A stretch of 64,000 nucleotides of DNA from the NCBI RefSeq assembly GCF_001642025.1, contig NZ_LWHO01000010.1:49240-113239 (forward strand), written 5' to 3'. Position 1 is the stretch's first letter; each line of letters starts with the position of its first letter. Positions 9,780-21,469 of this stretch are shown here, in pieces. The DNA is from Cutibacterium namnetense (lineage in GTDB: Bacteria; Actinomycetota; Actinomycetes; Propionibacteriales; Propionibacteriaceae). Below the pieces are notes generated by a model, which saw only the letters and a list, made by a program, of their open reading frames with translations, was not told the origin of the DNA and made no database searches. The position numbers were made by a program, and so were the translations under genes.

Positions 9780-10445
9780 TCACTCGTTACGCGGCGTCTC
9801 GTCGGTCTCGTCCGCCGCAGCGGACTCGTCATCAGCTTGGCCGGACTCATCGGGCGATGTTGCGTTGGGATCCGGGTCCGAAACAGCCACGCGCGCCGGA
9901 CGCACGACGCGATCGCCAAGCTTGTAGCCGGGCTGCATTACCTGACTAACGGAGGTGACACAGACCCCCTCCATCGGCATCTGCATGAGTGCCTCGTGGA
10001 GGTTCGGGTCGAAGGCGTCGCCCACCTCACCGAAGCTGGTCAGCCCGTGATTGCTGGCAACCTTCTCTAACTCGTCGACAACGAGCTTGAAACCACCCTC
10101 AACCTCACCGTGCTGACGAGCCATGGCGATTGAGTCGAGCACTGGCATGAGGTCGGTGATGACCTTGTCCACGCCGGACTGACGCGACAACGCGCGGTCA
10201 CGGTCAACGCGCCTCTTGTAATTGACGTATTCGGCTTGTAGACGCTGCAGATCCTCGGTGCGCTCAGCCAGCAGGGCCTCTAGTTGGGATTCGCGGGATA
10301 GCTCCTCGGGGGCCTGCGAGTCAGTGGCCGACTGATCAGCGTCGATGTCGACGTCACCAACAATGTCGGCAAAGCGCTCGTCAACGTTGTCGTCGCGATT
10401 TTCGTCGGCCTGGTTGTCGTCAGGATTGACGTTCTTATCAGTCAT
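9780..10445 (-). CDS. grpE: Nucleotide exchange factor GrpE
   Basis: A 221-residue GrpE that releases ADP from DnaK. It has an acidic, disordered N terminus of about 60 residues. A long coiled-coil helix follows ([16 protein letters not shown]), then the C-terminal beta domain carrying the signature [12 protein letters not shown] second acidic, disordered tail ends the protein. It sits between dnaK and dnaJ on the same strand and is expected to be co-transcribed with them. The long acidic ends are usual in actinobacteria. Confidence 0.96.
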   Translation of the reverse strand: MTDKNVNPDDNQADENRDDNVDERFADIVGDVDIDADQSATDSQAPEELSRESQLEALLAERTEDLQRLQAEYVNYKRRVDRDRALSRQSGVDKVITDLMPVLDSIAMARQHGEVEGGFKLVVDELEKVASNHGLTSFGEVGDAFDPNLHEALMQMPMEGVCVTSVSQVMQPGYKLGDRVVRPARVAVSDPDPNATSPDESGQADDESAAADETDETPRNE

Positions 10446-10529
10446 CTGTGTTCCTCCACGTGAGTGCCGACCGCCGGGCCGTCGTTACGGCGACCCGGCG
10501 GCGGAATTGGGGTCAGGCCGTGGCCCCGG

Positions 10530-12383
10530 TCACTTCTTCTCGTCTTCGTCGTCTACGATCTCCGCGTCGACGACGCTGTCATCGCCGGACTCCGAGCTGG
10601 CCGACTCACCATCCTGCCCCTGCGGGTTCTCAGCCTGGGCCTGCTGAGCGGCGGCGTAGATCGCCTGGCCCATGGCAGAGGCCTTCTGGTTGAGGTCGTC
10701 CATGGCGGCCTTAACCTCATCGTCGTTGTCGGTGCCTTTCAAGGTCTCCTTCAACTTGGCGATGGCCTCGGTCACCGGGGCCTTGGTGCCCTCGGGGATC
10801 TTGTCGGAGTTCTCGTCGAGGAGTTTCTCGGTGCGGAATGCCAGGGCGTCGGCTTCGTTACGCATCTCGACGGCCTCGCGGCGCTTCTTGTCAGCCTCGG
10901 CGTTGGCCTCAGCCTCCTTGACCATGCGATCGATCTCATCCTTACCCAGGGCGGACCCGCCGGTGACAGTCATGGACTGCTCCTTGCCGGTGGCCATGTC
11001 CTTGGCGTGAACGTGGACGATGCCGTTGGCGTCGATATCGAAGGACACCTCGATCTGCGGGATGCCGCGCGGAGCCGGCATCAGGCCGGTCAGCTCAAAG
11101 TTGCCCAGCGATTTGTTATCGCGGACGAACTCACGCTCACCCTGGAAGACCTGAATCATCACCGACGGCTGGTTGTCTTCAGCAGTGGTGAACACCTCCG
11201 AACGCTTGGTCGGAATGGTGGTGTTGCGCTCGATGATCTTGGTCATCACGCCACCCTTGGTCTCAATGCCAAGGCTCAGCGGAGTGACGTCGAGCAGCAG
11301 CACATCTTTGACCTCACCCTTCAGCACACCAGCCTGCAGAGAGGCACCGAGGGCAACAACCTCATCGGGGTTGACGCCCTTGTGCGGCTCCTTGCCAGCG
11401 AGTTCCTTGACGAGCTCAGCGACGGCGGGCATGCGGGTCGAGCCACCAACGAGGATGATCTCGTCAATCTGCGAGACGTTGAGGCCAGCATCCTTCATGA
11501 CGGCGTTGAACGGAGTGCGGCAGCGCTCGAGGAGATCGGAGGTCATGCGCTGGAACTCGGCGCGGGTCAGCTTCTCGTCCAGGTGGAGAGGTCCGGCTGC
11601 ACCAGCGGTGATGTAAGGCAGATTGATGTGGGTCTCAGAAGCCTGCGACAGCTCGATCTTGGCGCGCTCGGCAGCCTCCTGCAGACGCTGCTTGGCCATT
11701 TTGTCAGCGGCCAGATCGATGCCGTTGGCGTTCTTGAACTGGGTGACGAGCCAGTCGACGATGCGCTGGTCCCAATCGTCACCACCCAGGTGGTTGTCGC
11801 CATTGGTGGCCTTCACCTCGAAAACGCCGTCGGAGATATCGAGCAGGGAGACGTCGAAGGTGCCACCACCAAGATCGAAGACCAGGACGGTCTGCTCTTT
11901 GTCAGTCTTATCGAGGCCATATGCCAGGGCGGCTGCGGTGGGCTCGTTGACGATACGGTCGACGGTCAGGCCCGCGATCTCGCCGGCCTCCTTGGTGGCC
12001 TGACGCTGGGCGTCAGAGAAGTAAGCCGGGACGGTGATGACGGCGTTCGTAACGGGTTCACCGAGGTAAGCCTCGGCATCCCTCTTGAGCTTCTGCAGAA
12101 TGAACGCGCTGATCTGCTGGGGCTTGTAGGTCTTGTCGTCGACGCCCATGGTCCACGTTTCGCCCATATGACGCTTCACAGAGCGGACGGTGCGGTCAAC
12201 GTTGGTGACGGCCTGACGCTTGGCGACCTCGCCGACGAGAGTCTCACCGGAGTTAGTGAAAGCGACCACCGACGGGGTGGTGCGGGCACCCTCAGCGTTC
12301 GGGATGACGGTGGGCTCGCCGCCCTCGAGGACCGCGACGCACGAGTTGGTGGTTCCGAGGTCGATACCGACTGAACGAGCCAT
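10530..12383 (-). CDS. dnaK: Chaperone DnaK (Hsp70)
   Basis: A 617-residue Hsp70 chaperone. The N-terminal actin-like ATPase domain begins [20 protein letters not shown], has the phosphate-2 motif [12 protein letters not shown] and the adenosine motif [12 protein letters not shown]. The substrate-binding domain includes [14 protein letters not shown] and a helical lid, and the protein ends in an acidic Asp/Glu-rich tail (DDEDEKK). The start has a strong AGGAGGAA ribosome site 7 nt upstream. It is the first gene of dnaK-grpE-dnaJ-hspR. Its upstream region carries three HAIR-type inverted repeats, so induction on heat stress by loss of HspR binding is expected. Confidence 0.98.
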   Translation of the reverse strand: MARSVGIDLGTTNSCVAVLEGGEPTVIPNAEGARTTPSVVAFTNSGETLVGEVAKRQAVTNVDRTVRSVKRHMGETWTMGVDDKTYKPQQISAFILQKLKRDAEAYLGEPVTNAVITVPAYFSDAQRQATKEAGEIAGLTVDRIVNEPTAAALAYGLDKTDKEQTVLVFDLGGGTFDVSLLDISDGVFEVKATNGDNHLGGDDWDQRIVDWLVTQFKNANGIDLAADKMAKQRLQEAAERAKIELSQASETHINLPYITAGAAGPLHLDEKLTRAEFQRMTSDLLERCRTPFNAVMKDAGLNVSQIDEIILVGGSTRMPAVAELVKELAGKEPHKGVNPDEVVALGASLQAGVLKGEVKDVLLLDVTPLSLGIETKGGVMTKIIERNTTIPTKRSEVFTTAEDNQPSVMIQVFQGEREFVRDNKSLGNFELTGLMPAPRGIPQIEVSFDIDANGIVHVHAKDMATGKEQSMTVTGGSALGKDEIDRMVKEAEANAEADKKRREAVEMRNEADALAFRTEKLLDENSDKIPEGTKAPVTEAIAKLKETLKGTDNDDEVKAAMDDLNQKASAMGQAIYAAAQQAQAENPQGQDGESASSESGDDSVVDAEIVDDEDEKK

Positions 12384-12427
12384 AGTTGATTTCCTCCTGA
12401 TGGACGAATGTTCTGGGACTACATCCC

Positions 12428-12448
12428 CTTGAGCGACTTCGACTCAAC
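12428..12448. promoter_or_regulatory. HAIR operator 1 (HspR site) upstream of dnaK
   Basis: The sequence is CTTGAGC-N7-ACTCAAC, which differs from the HspR consensus CTTGAGT-N7-ACTCAAG only at the outermost base of one arm and the innermost base of the other. It lies 45 bp before the dnaK start and overlaps the predicted -10 region. Confidence 0.88.
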
Positions 12449-12475
12449 CTTAGACTCTGAGTCCCCGGCACTCAA
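12447..12475 (-). promoter_or_regulatory. Predicted dnaK operon promoter
   Basis: On the minus strand, TTGAGT (12475-12470) and TAAGGT (12452-12447) are separated by exactly 17 bp and resemble a vegetative sigma promoter. The -35 lies within HAIR site 2 and the -10 touches HAIR site 1, so HspR bound there would block RNA polymerase. This is inference from sequence only. Confidence 0.55.
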
Positions 12476-12476
12476 G
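12456..12476. promoter_or_regulatory. HAIR operator 2 (HspR site) upstream of dnaK
   Basis: The sequence is TCTGAGT-N7-ACTCAAG. One arm is perfect and the other has two mismatches to the HspR consensus. Its perfect arm overlaps the predicted -35 hexamer of the dnaK promoter. Confidence 0.8.
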
Positions 12477-12501
12477 TTGACGTAGGCTGATTTTCCAAGA
12501 A

Positions 12502-12522
12502 ATTGAGCTCAGTAGACTCAAC
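12502..12522. promoter_or_regulatory. HAIR operator 3 (HspR site) upstream of dnaK
   Basis: The sequence is ATTGAGC-N7-ACTCAAC, a near-consensus HspR inverted repeat located upstream of the predicted -35. As I recall, Streptomyces dnaK also has three such repeats. Confidence 0.82.
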
Positions 12523-12597
12523 CGATGGGCCGCCGGGGGTATTCCAAACCCATCGAAACTCTGCCAGGACACCTTCAGATGGCTCTGTGCGGCCATG

Positions 12598-12627
12598 AAA
12601 AATGCCGGACGGACAACCCGCCCGGCA
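12598..12627 (-). terminator. Terminator after the phosphate-transport genes
   Basis: On the minus strand a GC-rich hairpin (TGCCGGGCGGG pairing with CCGTCCGGCA, one mismatch) is followed by five U residues encoded by the A-run at 12598-12602. It lies about 20 bp after the stop of the small membrane-protein gene and separates that unit from the dnaK control region. Confidence 0.75.
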
Positions 12628-12648
12628 CGGCAGCTTCCGTACGTCAGA

Positions 12649-12882
12649 TCAGTGGAAATACGGGATGAGCAAGTACAACCCGTACAAGACGATGAGGCCT
12701 GCGACGCCAATCGCCGTCCAGCCCAGCGCCACCAGCCCGGCGGCACCGTCACTGCCAGCCTCCGTGCGAGCATGCGCCCGGTCCAGCATTAATGCCCCAC
12801 CCGAAACGACGGAGACAATGAGAACAGTGGCCGCGATAGTGACGATGGACACCAGCCCTAGCGAAGTCCAATCGATATTCAT
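12649..12882 (-). CDS. Small two-helix membrane protein linked to PiT transporter
   Basis: A 77-residue hydrophobic protein with two predicted membrane helices, at about residues 8-34 and 47-72, joined by a polar loop rich in Ala, Gly and Arg. I do not recognise a named family. Its ATG overlaps the stop codon of the phosphate transporter gene by 4 nt (ATGA), so the two are almost certainly translationally coupled. A terminator follows it. A similarly small membrane protein accompanies pit genes in several actinobacteria as far as I recall, so an accessory role in phosphate transport is plausible but unproven. Confidence 0.8.
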   Translation of the reverse strand: MNIDWTSLGLVSIVTIAATVLIVSVVSGGALMLDRAHARTEAGSDGAAGLVALGWTAIGVAGLIVLYGLYLLIPYFH

Positions 12883-14024
12883 GCTGCAGTCCCTCCGGCT
12901 ACGGCGGAGCCCTTACGGACGCCCACCTGGGTGGAGTCGTTAACGTTCCTATGGTCAACCTTGTGCTGGTTGGCCTGATGCACGATCAATGCGGCCATGA
13001 TTGCCAGCAAGGCGAGGTCGACAATGACGCCCCAAGTACCGACACCGGCGACGGCGGAGGTGACGGCACCTACCAGAGCGGCTGCCGGCAATGTGACGAG
13101 CCACGCGATGACCATCTTTCCAGCGGTGGCCCAGCGAACCTCAGTACGACGGCCGATGCCCGAACCCAAGATCGACCCCGAACAGACGTGGGTGGTCGAT
13201 AGCGCGAAGCCCAAGTGTGAGGAGGCCAGAATGGCGGCAGTGGAGGCCGTCTCAGCCGCAAAACCCTGCGGAGATTCGATATCACATAGACCCTTGCCCA
13301 TGGTCCGCATGATGCGCCAACCACCCGAGTAGGTACCTAGACCAATGGCACAACCAGCAGCCAGGATGACCCACCATTCCGGGCCAGTGCCGGAGGCCTG
13401 GTATCCAGCCGAAATGAGGACCAACGTTATGACACCCATCGTCTTTTGGCCGTCAGAAGTGCCATGCGCCAGAGCGACCATGGAGGCTGAGGCCCGCTGG
13501 CCATTGAGGAACATCCGCGAGGAGTGGTGGGCAGTGTGGTCGGTGATGCGGTAAGCCAGCCAGGTGGCCAATAAAGCCGCGATACCTGCAACGAACGGGG
13601 CGACTAAAGCCGGCAGGACGATCTTGCTCATAATCTTGCCAGCGTCGATGCCGCCCATGCCGGCCTCAACCAGCACGGCGCCGATAAGGCCACCAAAGAG
13701 AGCGTGGGAGGAGCTGGATGGCAGACCAAACAGCCACGTTGCCAAGTTCCAGATGATGGCGCCGATAAGCCCTGCAAACACCATGGGGGCGGTAACCAGG
13801 TGGTCGTTGACGATCCCGCCTGAGATCGTCTTGGCGACCTCAGTCGACAGGCAAGCGCCTACGACATTGAGCACGGCCGCGATAATGACAGCCACCTTGG
13901 GCTTGAGCGCTCCGGTTGCCACCGACGTCGCCATAGCGTTGGCCGAGTCATGGAAGCCGTTAGTGAAGTCGAATGCCAACGCCGTCACAACGACGATGAC
14001 CACGATTAACAGAGTCGAACTCAT
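12879..14024 (-). CDS. pit: Low-affinity inorganic phosphate transporter (PiT family)
   Basis: A 381-residue membrane transporter that imports phosphate, usually as a metal-phosphate complex driven by protons. The PiT signature FDFTNGFHDSANAMATSVATGAL is near the N terminus (residues about 17-39). The second signature, ALAHGTSDGQKTMGV, lies in the second half; both repeats together define the family. The open frame extends 76 codons upstream, but ATG 14024 has a GAAGGA ribosome site and starts exactly at the membrane protein, so I chose it. It overlaps the following small gene by 4 nt. Three 11-bp-spaced repeats resembling PhoP boxes lie about 300 bp upstream, suggesting phosphate control. 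Confidence 0.95.
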   Translation of the reverse strand: MSSTLLIVVIVVVTALAFDFTNGFHDSANAMATSVATGALKPKVAVIIAAVLNVVGACLSTEVAKTISGGIVNDHLVTAPMVFAGLIGAIIWNLATWLFGLPSSSSHALFGGLIGAVLVEAGMGGIDAGKIMSKIVLPALVAPFVAGIAALLATWLAYRITDHTAHHSSRMFLNGQRASASMVALAHGTSDGQKTMGVITLVLISAGYQASGTGPEWWVILAAGCAIGLGTYSGGWRIMRTMGKGLCDIESPQGFAAETASTAAILASSHLGFALSTTHVCSGSILGSGIGRRTEVRWATAGKMVIAWLVTLPAAALVGAVTSAVAGVGTWGVIVDLALLAIMAALIVHQANQHKVDHRNVNDSTQVGVRKGSAVAGGTAA

Positions 14025-14315
14025 GCAAGATCCTTCGTGCGGGCCGTAACGCCCCCGGACGACGAGCTGGGATCCCCCGCCCCTCACCGGAGCGGGGAGG
14101 ACGGTCAGCCAGAACCCGGGAGCAGCTCCGGCCGGCTGACACGTTACGCCCAGTTGGCCCATCTTCGCGCGGCGGGATCGACTCAAATGACATCGAGGTG
14201 AACGATTTTCGCCTGCCGCACTGCGTATCTGGCGCAAGGTTTCACCGGGCAAGCCTGACGATCACGGTATTTGGCATGGCAGTCCCCGCCATCGCACCAC
14301 CGTGCTCATACTCTC

Positions 14316-14344
14316 GTTAGCCAAGAGTTCACCATGAGTTCACA
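14316..14344. promoter_or_regulatory. PHO-box-like direct repeats (candidate PhoP site)
   Basis: Three heptamers repeat with exact 11-bp periodicity: GTTAGCC (14316), GTTCACC (14327) and GTTCACA (14338). Actinobacterial PhoP binds direct 11-bp repeats with a GTTCACC core. The site lies about 290 bp upstream of pit (minus strand) and 180 bp upstream of deoC (plus strand). Pit is the more likely target because of its function. The rest of the 14025-14524 gap shows no gene that I can support. Confidence 0.6.
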
Positions 14345-14524
14345 TCAACGCTGACCCCAACAGGCGCTAAGTCCTTTCCATCCACACCGGGGAGCACGAA
14401 GGCCACCAGGCAAAGCTGATTTTTCGCATTGCCCCTTGATTCATGGCACTCCCCCGCAACCTCACAGCTCTAGCCGCGCCCATGCCAGTAGGCTGGATGC
14501 ACTTATCCAACCGAAGGAGTCGGC

Positions 14525-15199
14525 ATGTCCCCCGCCCCACTGTCTGCCACCAAGCTGGCCCGCATGATCGATCACACCCTGCTGACCCCTGAGGCCACCC
14601 ACGACGATGTCGCCAAGTTGGTCGCCGATGCCAAAGAGTATGGGACGTGGTCGGTGTGTGTGTCACCGTCGATGCTGCCGCTGGACCTCGACATGGGGGA
14701 CGTGCATTTGGCTGTCGTATGCGGGTTCCCGTCAGGCAAGCACACCAGCGCTGTGAAAGCCGCTGAGGCTCGCGAGGCTATCGCCGCTGGAGCCGAGGAA
14801 GTCGACATGGTGATCAATCTTGGGCTGGTCAAGGAGGGACGTTGGAAAGACGTCACCGCCGATATCGCCGCCGTCAAGCAAGCCGTTCCGGATCCGAAAA
14901 TCCTCAAAGTCATCATCGAGTCGGCGGTACTGACCGACGACGAGATCGTGCGGGCGTGCAGGGCTGCGGAGGGAGCCGGCGCCGACTTCGTCAAGACCTC
15001 GACGGGTTTCCACCCCAGCGGCGGCGCGAGCGTCGCGGCAGTCAAGACCATGGCCGACACCGTCGGTGGACGGCTGGGCGTCAAAGCTTCAGGTGGCATC
15101 CGCGACTACCAGACGGCATGCGCGATGGTCGAGGCCGGGGCGACGCGGCTAGGAGTTTCCTCGACCGCCAAGATCCTTGCCGGAGCACCCCAGGAGTGA
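14525..15199 (+). CDS. deoC: Deoxyribose-phosphate aldolase
   Basis: A 224-residue class I aldolase that splits 2-deoxyribose 5-phosphate into glyceraldehyde 3-phosphate and acetaldehyde in deoxynucleoside catabolism. The (beta/alpha)8 barrel shows the motifs IDHTLL near residue 15, EVDMVINLG near residue 92, and the Schiff-base lysine in DFVKTSTGF near residue 155. The second conserved lysine is in VKASGGIRD. The start has a good GAAGGAG ribosome site. It is a single gene, convergent with the ThuA-like gene. No other deo genes are nearby, although a nucleoside hydrolase occurs further along the window. Confidence 0.96.
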   Translation: MSPAPLSATKLARMIDHTLLTPEATHDDVAKLVADAKEYGTWSVCVSPSMLPLDLDMGDVHLAVVCGFPSGKHTSAVKAAEAREAIAAGAEEVDMVINLGLVKEGRWKDVTADIAAVKQAVPDPKILKVIIESAVLTDDEIVRACRAAEGAGADFVKTSTGFHPSGGASVAAVKTMADTVGGRLGVKASGGIRDYQTACAMVEAGATRLGVSSTAKILAGAPQE

Positions 15200-15222
15200 C
15201 GCCGTGAGCGGGGTTTGCGCTG

Positions 15223-15951
15223 TCAAAGCACAGGCTGGGTCGGCTCGGGGGTGACCTGAGCCGCGGCCTTGGCAGCAGTCTCGCGGCGCTTCCAGTTGAG
15301 CAGCCACGAAACTTCGTTGCATAGCAGTTGGCGGCGCGACGCCGAATAATACGAGCGCGGCGAATGGCCCATACCGTCGTATACGACGCTATTGCCTATC
15401 ACCCAGCACATCGGCTGGAATTCCTCGCCGGTCTCGTGAAACAGCAGCGGAGTCGCAAGTGGGTTAATGTCCAAGTCGGAGTAGCGTTCGTCATAAACCA
15501 CTACCTGCTCAACACCGCGCAGAATCGGGTGATCTGCCGCTTCAGGCATAGGCTCAAAAACGGCGTAGGACCTCTCAGGATGTCCACTCGTTCCCAGCAC
15601 CCATTTACCGCCAAGGATGGACGGCCACAGCTCCCAGTCACAGAAGGTGTTGCATGCGGTGTGTAATCCGAGGATCGGCTTGCCAGCCTCGTGATGTTCC
15701 AGGATCTTGTTGTGGGCACGCGACCACTCCGGGATGTAGTCCCACTCCTCCTCCGGGTCACCACCCCCAGTATTGACAATGAGCAGATCCGCACCGGCGA
15801 GGTGATCCAAGGCTTCCGGGTAGGAACGCCTCACCTCCACCTGATGGCCCCGCTCAGTTAAAATCTGGGAGACGGCCTCAGAGGTCGCGTCAAAATCGTG
15901 GATGGTGTCCGCATAACGCCCAGCCCCCGATAACACGAGAATGTGTCCCAT
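15223..15951 (-). CDS. ThuA-like glutamine-amidotransferase-fold protein
   Basis: A 242-residue protein of the ThuA / class I glutamine-amidotransferase-like fold. It begins MGHILVLSGAGRYADTIHDF, has a central LLIVNTGGGDPEEEW segment, and GKPILGLHTACNTF at the position of the nucleophile elbow. ThuA homologues are linked to trehalose or other sugar catabolism, for example conversion of 3-keto sugars in some bacteria, but most are uncharacterized. The start at 15951 has a GGAAGGAAG ribosome site. The C-terminal 25 residues are Ala/Lys/Pro-rich and probably disordered. No sugar genes adjoin it, so the substrate is open. Confidence 0.8.
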   Translation of the reverse strand: MGHILVLSGAGRYADTIHDFDATSEAVSQILTERGHQVEVRRSYPEALDHLAGADLLIVNTGGGDPEEEWDYIPEWSRAHNKILEHHEAGKPILGLHTACNTFCDWELWPSILGGKWVLGTSGHPERSYAVFEPMPEAADHPILRGVEQVVVYDERYSDLDINPLATPLLFHETGEEFQPMCWVIGNSVVYDGMGHSPRSYYSASRRQLLCNEVSWLLNWKRRETAAKAAAQVTPEPTQPVL

Positions 15952-16103
15952 CGGACTTCCTTCCTGATCCTGGGTAAACCCAAGGGATCACACTAGGAGA
16001 CTAGCCCGCAAAGGGCGAACCGGTGGCGTTAGAGCTTATTGTCGAACCCTCCTGCCAAGACCGGGGCAGCGACGTTCTTAGACATCCGCATCCGCCAGCC
16101 TTG

Positions 16104-17390
16104 TCAGCCTCGATAAGCCTCGATAGTGACAACGACGCCATCGCCTAGATCGACCGAATCACCGGTAGACAGGTCGACCGTCTGGCCGCTCTCCAACTGC
16201 AACGGCTCCTGGCCCACGCGATGAATGATGGTGCCGTTCGTCGAGTGCATGTCAGTGACCTCAATCCCCCACTGACCGGGGGCGAATCTGACGTGCGTAC
16301 GGCTGATGTCTTGTCGCGGGGATGGCACCCGCATGATGCCCTCGCCATTCTCGCTTCGCGGAGCGCGCCCAATAAGAACGGGACGGTTGAGGTGGGCCAC
16401 CTCTCCAGTGCTTGAGACGAGGGTGGCAGCCGCAGCATCCGAGCGCGAGGACAAGCGGCTGGCTGTCGAGCCCGACGCGAAGCGCCAATCGTCGTTGTCG
16501 TGGGAATAGCCCTGAGACTGGTCGAACCGCGGCTCATCAAGCTGCTTAGCAGCGGTATCCGGGGCGAGGGCTGCGACGACGTCCACGGACTCCGGGTGTA
16601 CTCCCACCGGCTGGCTACCGGTATGGACTTCACCACCAGTTTGTACCGACTCGTCTTGGGTTTCACCGTCACCAGCGCCCTCCACAGATCCCGGCACGGC
16701 AGCATGCGCCGGCACGGAGCTGACGGGTTCGTACCCGGTAGCCGCATCCTCGCGATCAGGCCCCCAGATCTCGTCAGTTGTAGCGGCCCCCGTGAGCGGG
16801 GTCGACTCGGGGACCTCGCCCGGAGCTGGAACCTCCACGAATCCGGGAGTGCGATCCTCATCATCGGGAGTCTTTCCCGAATCCGAAATCCACGGCCTGA
16901 GCGCATCGTCGGTCTGTGGCACGACGAAAGGTTCAACGGTGCCGGTAGCATCAATAATGAGTTTGCTCGCCTGGGCGACGCCCAGCAGCAACGGCATTGA
17001 CAATCCCTGCTCGGCCTGCTCCATCTCGACGATGACGGTTGCCGGGTCTAGCTTCTTTTCGCTCCACGTCAACAGATCGTCACCGTGGTTGACGACCTCG
17101 CCGGTGGAGGCGTCCTTGACGACGATCTGGCCACGCGCCAGGGAATACATCTCCCCGTTAGTCCAGAAGAACAGCCCCAAGCTTGGCATCTTGGCCAGCC
17201 CGATGGCCGAGAGGGTTTTGACAAGCGACTCGGGACTTTCAGCCTCAGCTACTTGCCGCCAGATAGACGACACCAGGCCAGAGTGACGCGGGGCGGCCGG
17301 CTGCATGACGACGAGGCTGCTCGGCCCGGCCAGCACCACCCAGGAACCAGGGGTGTAAGTGGCACGCCAGGCACCGAAAGTCTGGGACAT
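16104..17390 (-). CDS. FHA-domain protein
   Basis: A 428-residue cytoplasmic protein. A C-terminal FHA domain (about residues 330-428) has the conserved phosphothreonine-binding elements: IGRAP, the SRTH motif, and STNGT. The first 160 residues are an uncharacterized domain rich in short hydrophobic strands (GSWVVLAGPSSLVV, ASKLIIDATG). The middle 160 residues are acidic and Pro/Thr/Ser-rich, probably disordered and a likely kinase target. In actinobacteria such proteins usually report on Ser/Thr kinases that act on cell-wall or secretion functions. A GGAGG ribosome site supports the start. It is alone between ppdK and the ThuA-like gene; no kinase is adjacent. Confidence 0.82.
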   Translation of the reverse strand: MSQTFGAWRATYTPGSWVVLAGPSSLVVMQPAAPRHSGLVSSIWRQVAEAESPESLVKTLSAIGLAKMPSLGLFFWTNGEMYSLARGQIVVKDASTGEVVNHGDDLLTWSEKKLDPATVIVEMEQAEQGLSMPLLLGVAQASKLIIDATGTVEPFVVPQTDDALRPWISDSGKTPDDEDRTPGFVEVPAPGEVPESTPLTGAATTDEIWGPDREDAATGYEPVSSVPAHAAVPGSVEGAGDGETQDESVQTGGEVHTGSQPVGVHPESVDVVAALAPDTAAKQLDEPRFDQSQGYSHDNDDWRFASGSTASRLSSRSDAAAATLVSSTGEVAHLNRPVLIGRAPRSENGEGIMRVPSPRQDISRTHVRFAPGQWGIEVTDMHSTNGTIIHRVGQEPLQLESGQTVDLSTGDSVDLGDGVVVTIEAYRG

Positions 17391-17481
17391 TGATCCTCCA
17401 GAAGTCGAGGCACGTTTAAAGCCATTATCCCGCGGACATGGCTCCCACGTCGACGAACCCCCTCAATCGGCCGCGAATTGG

Positions 17482-17495
17482 CCGGTACGTACCGG
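17482..17495. promoter_or_regulatory. 14-bp perfect palindrome upstream of the FHA gene
   Basis: CCGGTACGTACCGG is a perfect palindrome lying 92 bp before the FHA start codon. It could be an operator half-site pair or part of the adjoining terminator region. No regulator can be assigned. Confidence 0.4.
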
Positions 17496-17501
17496 TACAC
17501 A

Positions 17502-17533
17502 TGTGGCCTCTCCACCGCGGTGGAGAGGCCACA
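17502..17533. terminator. Long inverted repeat after ppdK
   Basis: A 32-bp perfect palindrome with arms TGTGGCCTCTCCACCG and its complement lies 50 bp past the ppdK stop codon. It has no U tract, which is common for actinobacterial terminators. It most likely ends the ppdK transcript. Confidence 0.65.
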
Positions 17534-17582
17534 CAGTCGCATCGGGGCAGCATCACATCAGTGACGCGATGGCGTCCTCAGA

Positions 17583-20234
<2,652 letters not shown>

Positions 20235-20282
20235 GCCTGATCTCCTTCGATCTGTGCCAGCCTGTTCATCGAATCACGGCGT

Positions 20283-20336
20283 TCGGGTCCGCGCGACTGC
20301 GCCGCGAACCCGAGGCCCGGCCCTCAGTTGGGCCGG
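20283..20336 (-). terminator. Tandem hairpins between the PPDK regulator gene and ppdK
   Basis: Two GC-rich inverted repeats lie in tandem: 20317-20336 (CCGGCCC / GGGCCGG, 6-nt loop) and 20283-20313 (11-bp stem with one mismatch). They fall in the 216-bp gap between the regulator gene and ppdK. They could terminate the regulator transcript or attenuate read-through into ppdK. Neither is followed by a clear U tract. Confidence 0.45.
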
Positions 20337-20450
20337 ATACGGTCATTCTTTCACGCTCAGGGCGCATTTTCACTCGCGGGGACACCCATGAATGACGGAT
20401 AACACCGTAGTCGTCGCCATCGAGCCCCCGAGCCACCTCGCTCTTCACGG

Positions 20451-21335
20451 TCAGGGGCGCGTGCGATACGACCCCGCAGGTCTGCGCAGCCGAGTGCCCG
20501 CCGTCTTGGCTCGCTGATCAACGACGTCGATGACCTTCGTTGCTGACTCCTCCAGGGCCAAGCCAGTCGTGTCCATGATGGGGCACCCTAGTCGGCGCTG
20601 AATTTTGCCAACCTCGTCCAGCTCGTCGTAAATCGCGGCGAGGTCCGCGTACCCGTCCTCGTTACCGTACCCGCCTAGTCCGCGCACTCGGCGTCCACGG
20701 ATTTCCAGCAGACGCTGAGCGTCGATCGTCAACCCAACGATGCGCCACCGATCCACTGCAGCGAGCTCGGCCGGCGGAGCGATGCCAGGAACCAGCGGGA
20801 CGTTGACCGTCTTGTAGCCCAGATAGCCCAGGTAGATCGACAATGGCGTCTTACCTGAGCGGCTCACGCCCACCAGGCAAATATCAGCCTCGGTCAGGCG
20901 GTCGGGAATAGCGCCGTCGTCGTTACGGACCGCGAATTCCATCGCGGAGATCCGGGTGAAGTAGTCGGCCTCCACACCTACCGGACGACGCGGGACCGCA
21001 TCAGCATCCAGGCCAGAGGCCTCCTCCATCGCGTCGAGCATCGGGCCCATGAGGTTGAGTTCACGAATACCCATCTCCTCACACGCATCGGAGACCATTC
21101 GGCGCATATCGGGCAGCACCAAGGTATGTACAACGCACACCCACTGCCCTGCCTCGTGGGCCTCCGAAACAGCTTCCAGCGCTGAAACCATTTCCGGGAC
21201 GGTGCCAATCATGGGATGGCGCACGATGTGCCAATGGACCCCCTCGAACTGACTGCGGGCAGCCCGAGCCAGACGAACGGCGGTCTCACCCGTCGAATCG
21301 GCGATGACGTGTATTTCTAGGGGCGACTCTGCCAT
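20451..21335 (-). CDS. PPDK regulatory protein (bifunctional kinase/pyrophosphorylase, DUF299)
   Basis: A 294-residue protein of the DUF299 family, which both inactivates PPDK (or PEP synthase) by ADP-dependent Thr phosphorylation and reactivates it by phosphate-dependent dephosphorylation. The N terminus has IHVIADSTGETAVRLARA, the P-loop-like motif GVSRSGKTPLSIYLG is near residue 155, and VPLVPGIAPP follows, as in family members. It lies about 215 bp upstream of ppdK in the same direction, which strongly supports PPDK rather than PEP synthase as target. An AGGA ribosome site precedes ATG 21335. The C-terminal tail is basic. Confidence 0.93.
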   Translation of the reverse strand: MAESPLEIHVIADSTGETAVRLARAARSQFEGVHWHIVRHPMIGTVPEMVSALEAVSEAHEAGQWVCVVHTLVLPDMRRMVSDACEEMGIRELNLMGPMLDAMEEASGLDADAVPRRPVGVEADYFTRISAMEFAVRNDDGAIPDRLTEADICLVGVSRSGKTPLSIYLGYLGYKTVNVPLVPGIAPPAELAAVDRWRIVGLTIDAQRLLEIRGRRVRGLGGYGNEDGYADLAAIYDELDEVGKIQRRLGCPIMDTTGLALEESATKVIDVVDQRAKTAGTRLRRPAGSYRTRP

Positions 21336-21446
21336 GTCGCCATCCTAGGACTGCCGCGGCCGGTGATGCTCTTCCCCCGCCGCATCGAAACTAGCGCGCC
21401 CTACCCCTGCGCGGCCCCTACCGTCCAACTACTATCCGTAGCCGTC

Positions 21447-21469
21447 AAAAAATGCCCCGAACCGGGGGC
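21447..21469 (-). terminator. Short GC hairpin with six-U tail, minus strand
   Basis: On the minus strand GCCCC pairs with GGGGC around a small loop and is followed by A and six U residues (A-run 21447-21452). No minus-strand gene lies closely upstream. It sits about 110 bp before the PPDK regulator start and so might act as a leader terminator, or it may be fortuitous. Confidence 0.4.

Noticed and set aside
8433-10070. A 545-codon plus-strand frame across hspR, dnaJ and grpE
   Set aside because: It spans three well-supported genes on the opposite strand and has no domain of its own.
10464-12374. A 636-codon plus-strand frame opposite dnaK
   Set aside because: It is a shadow of the dnaK coding frame caused by high-GC codon bias; dnaK on the other strand is unmistakable.
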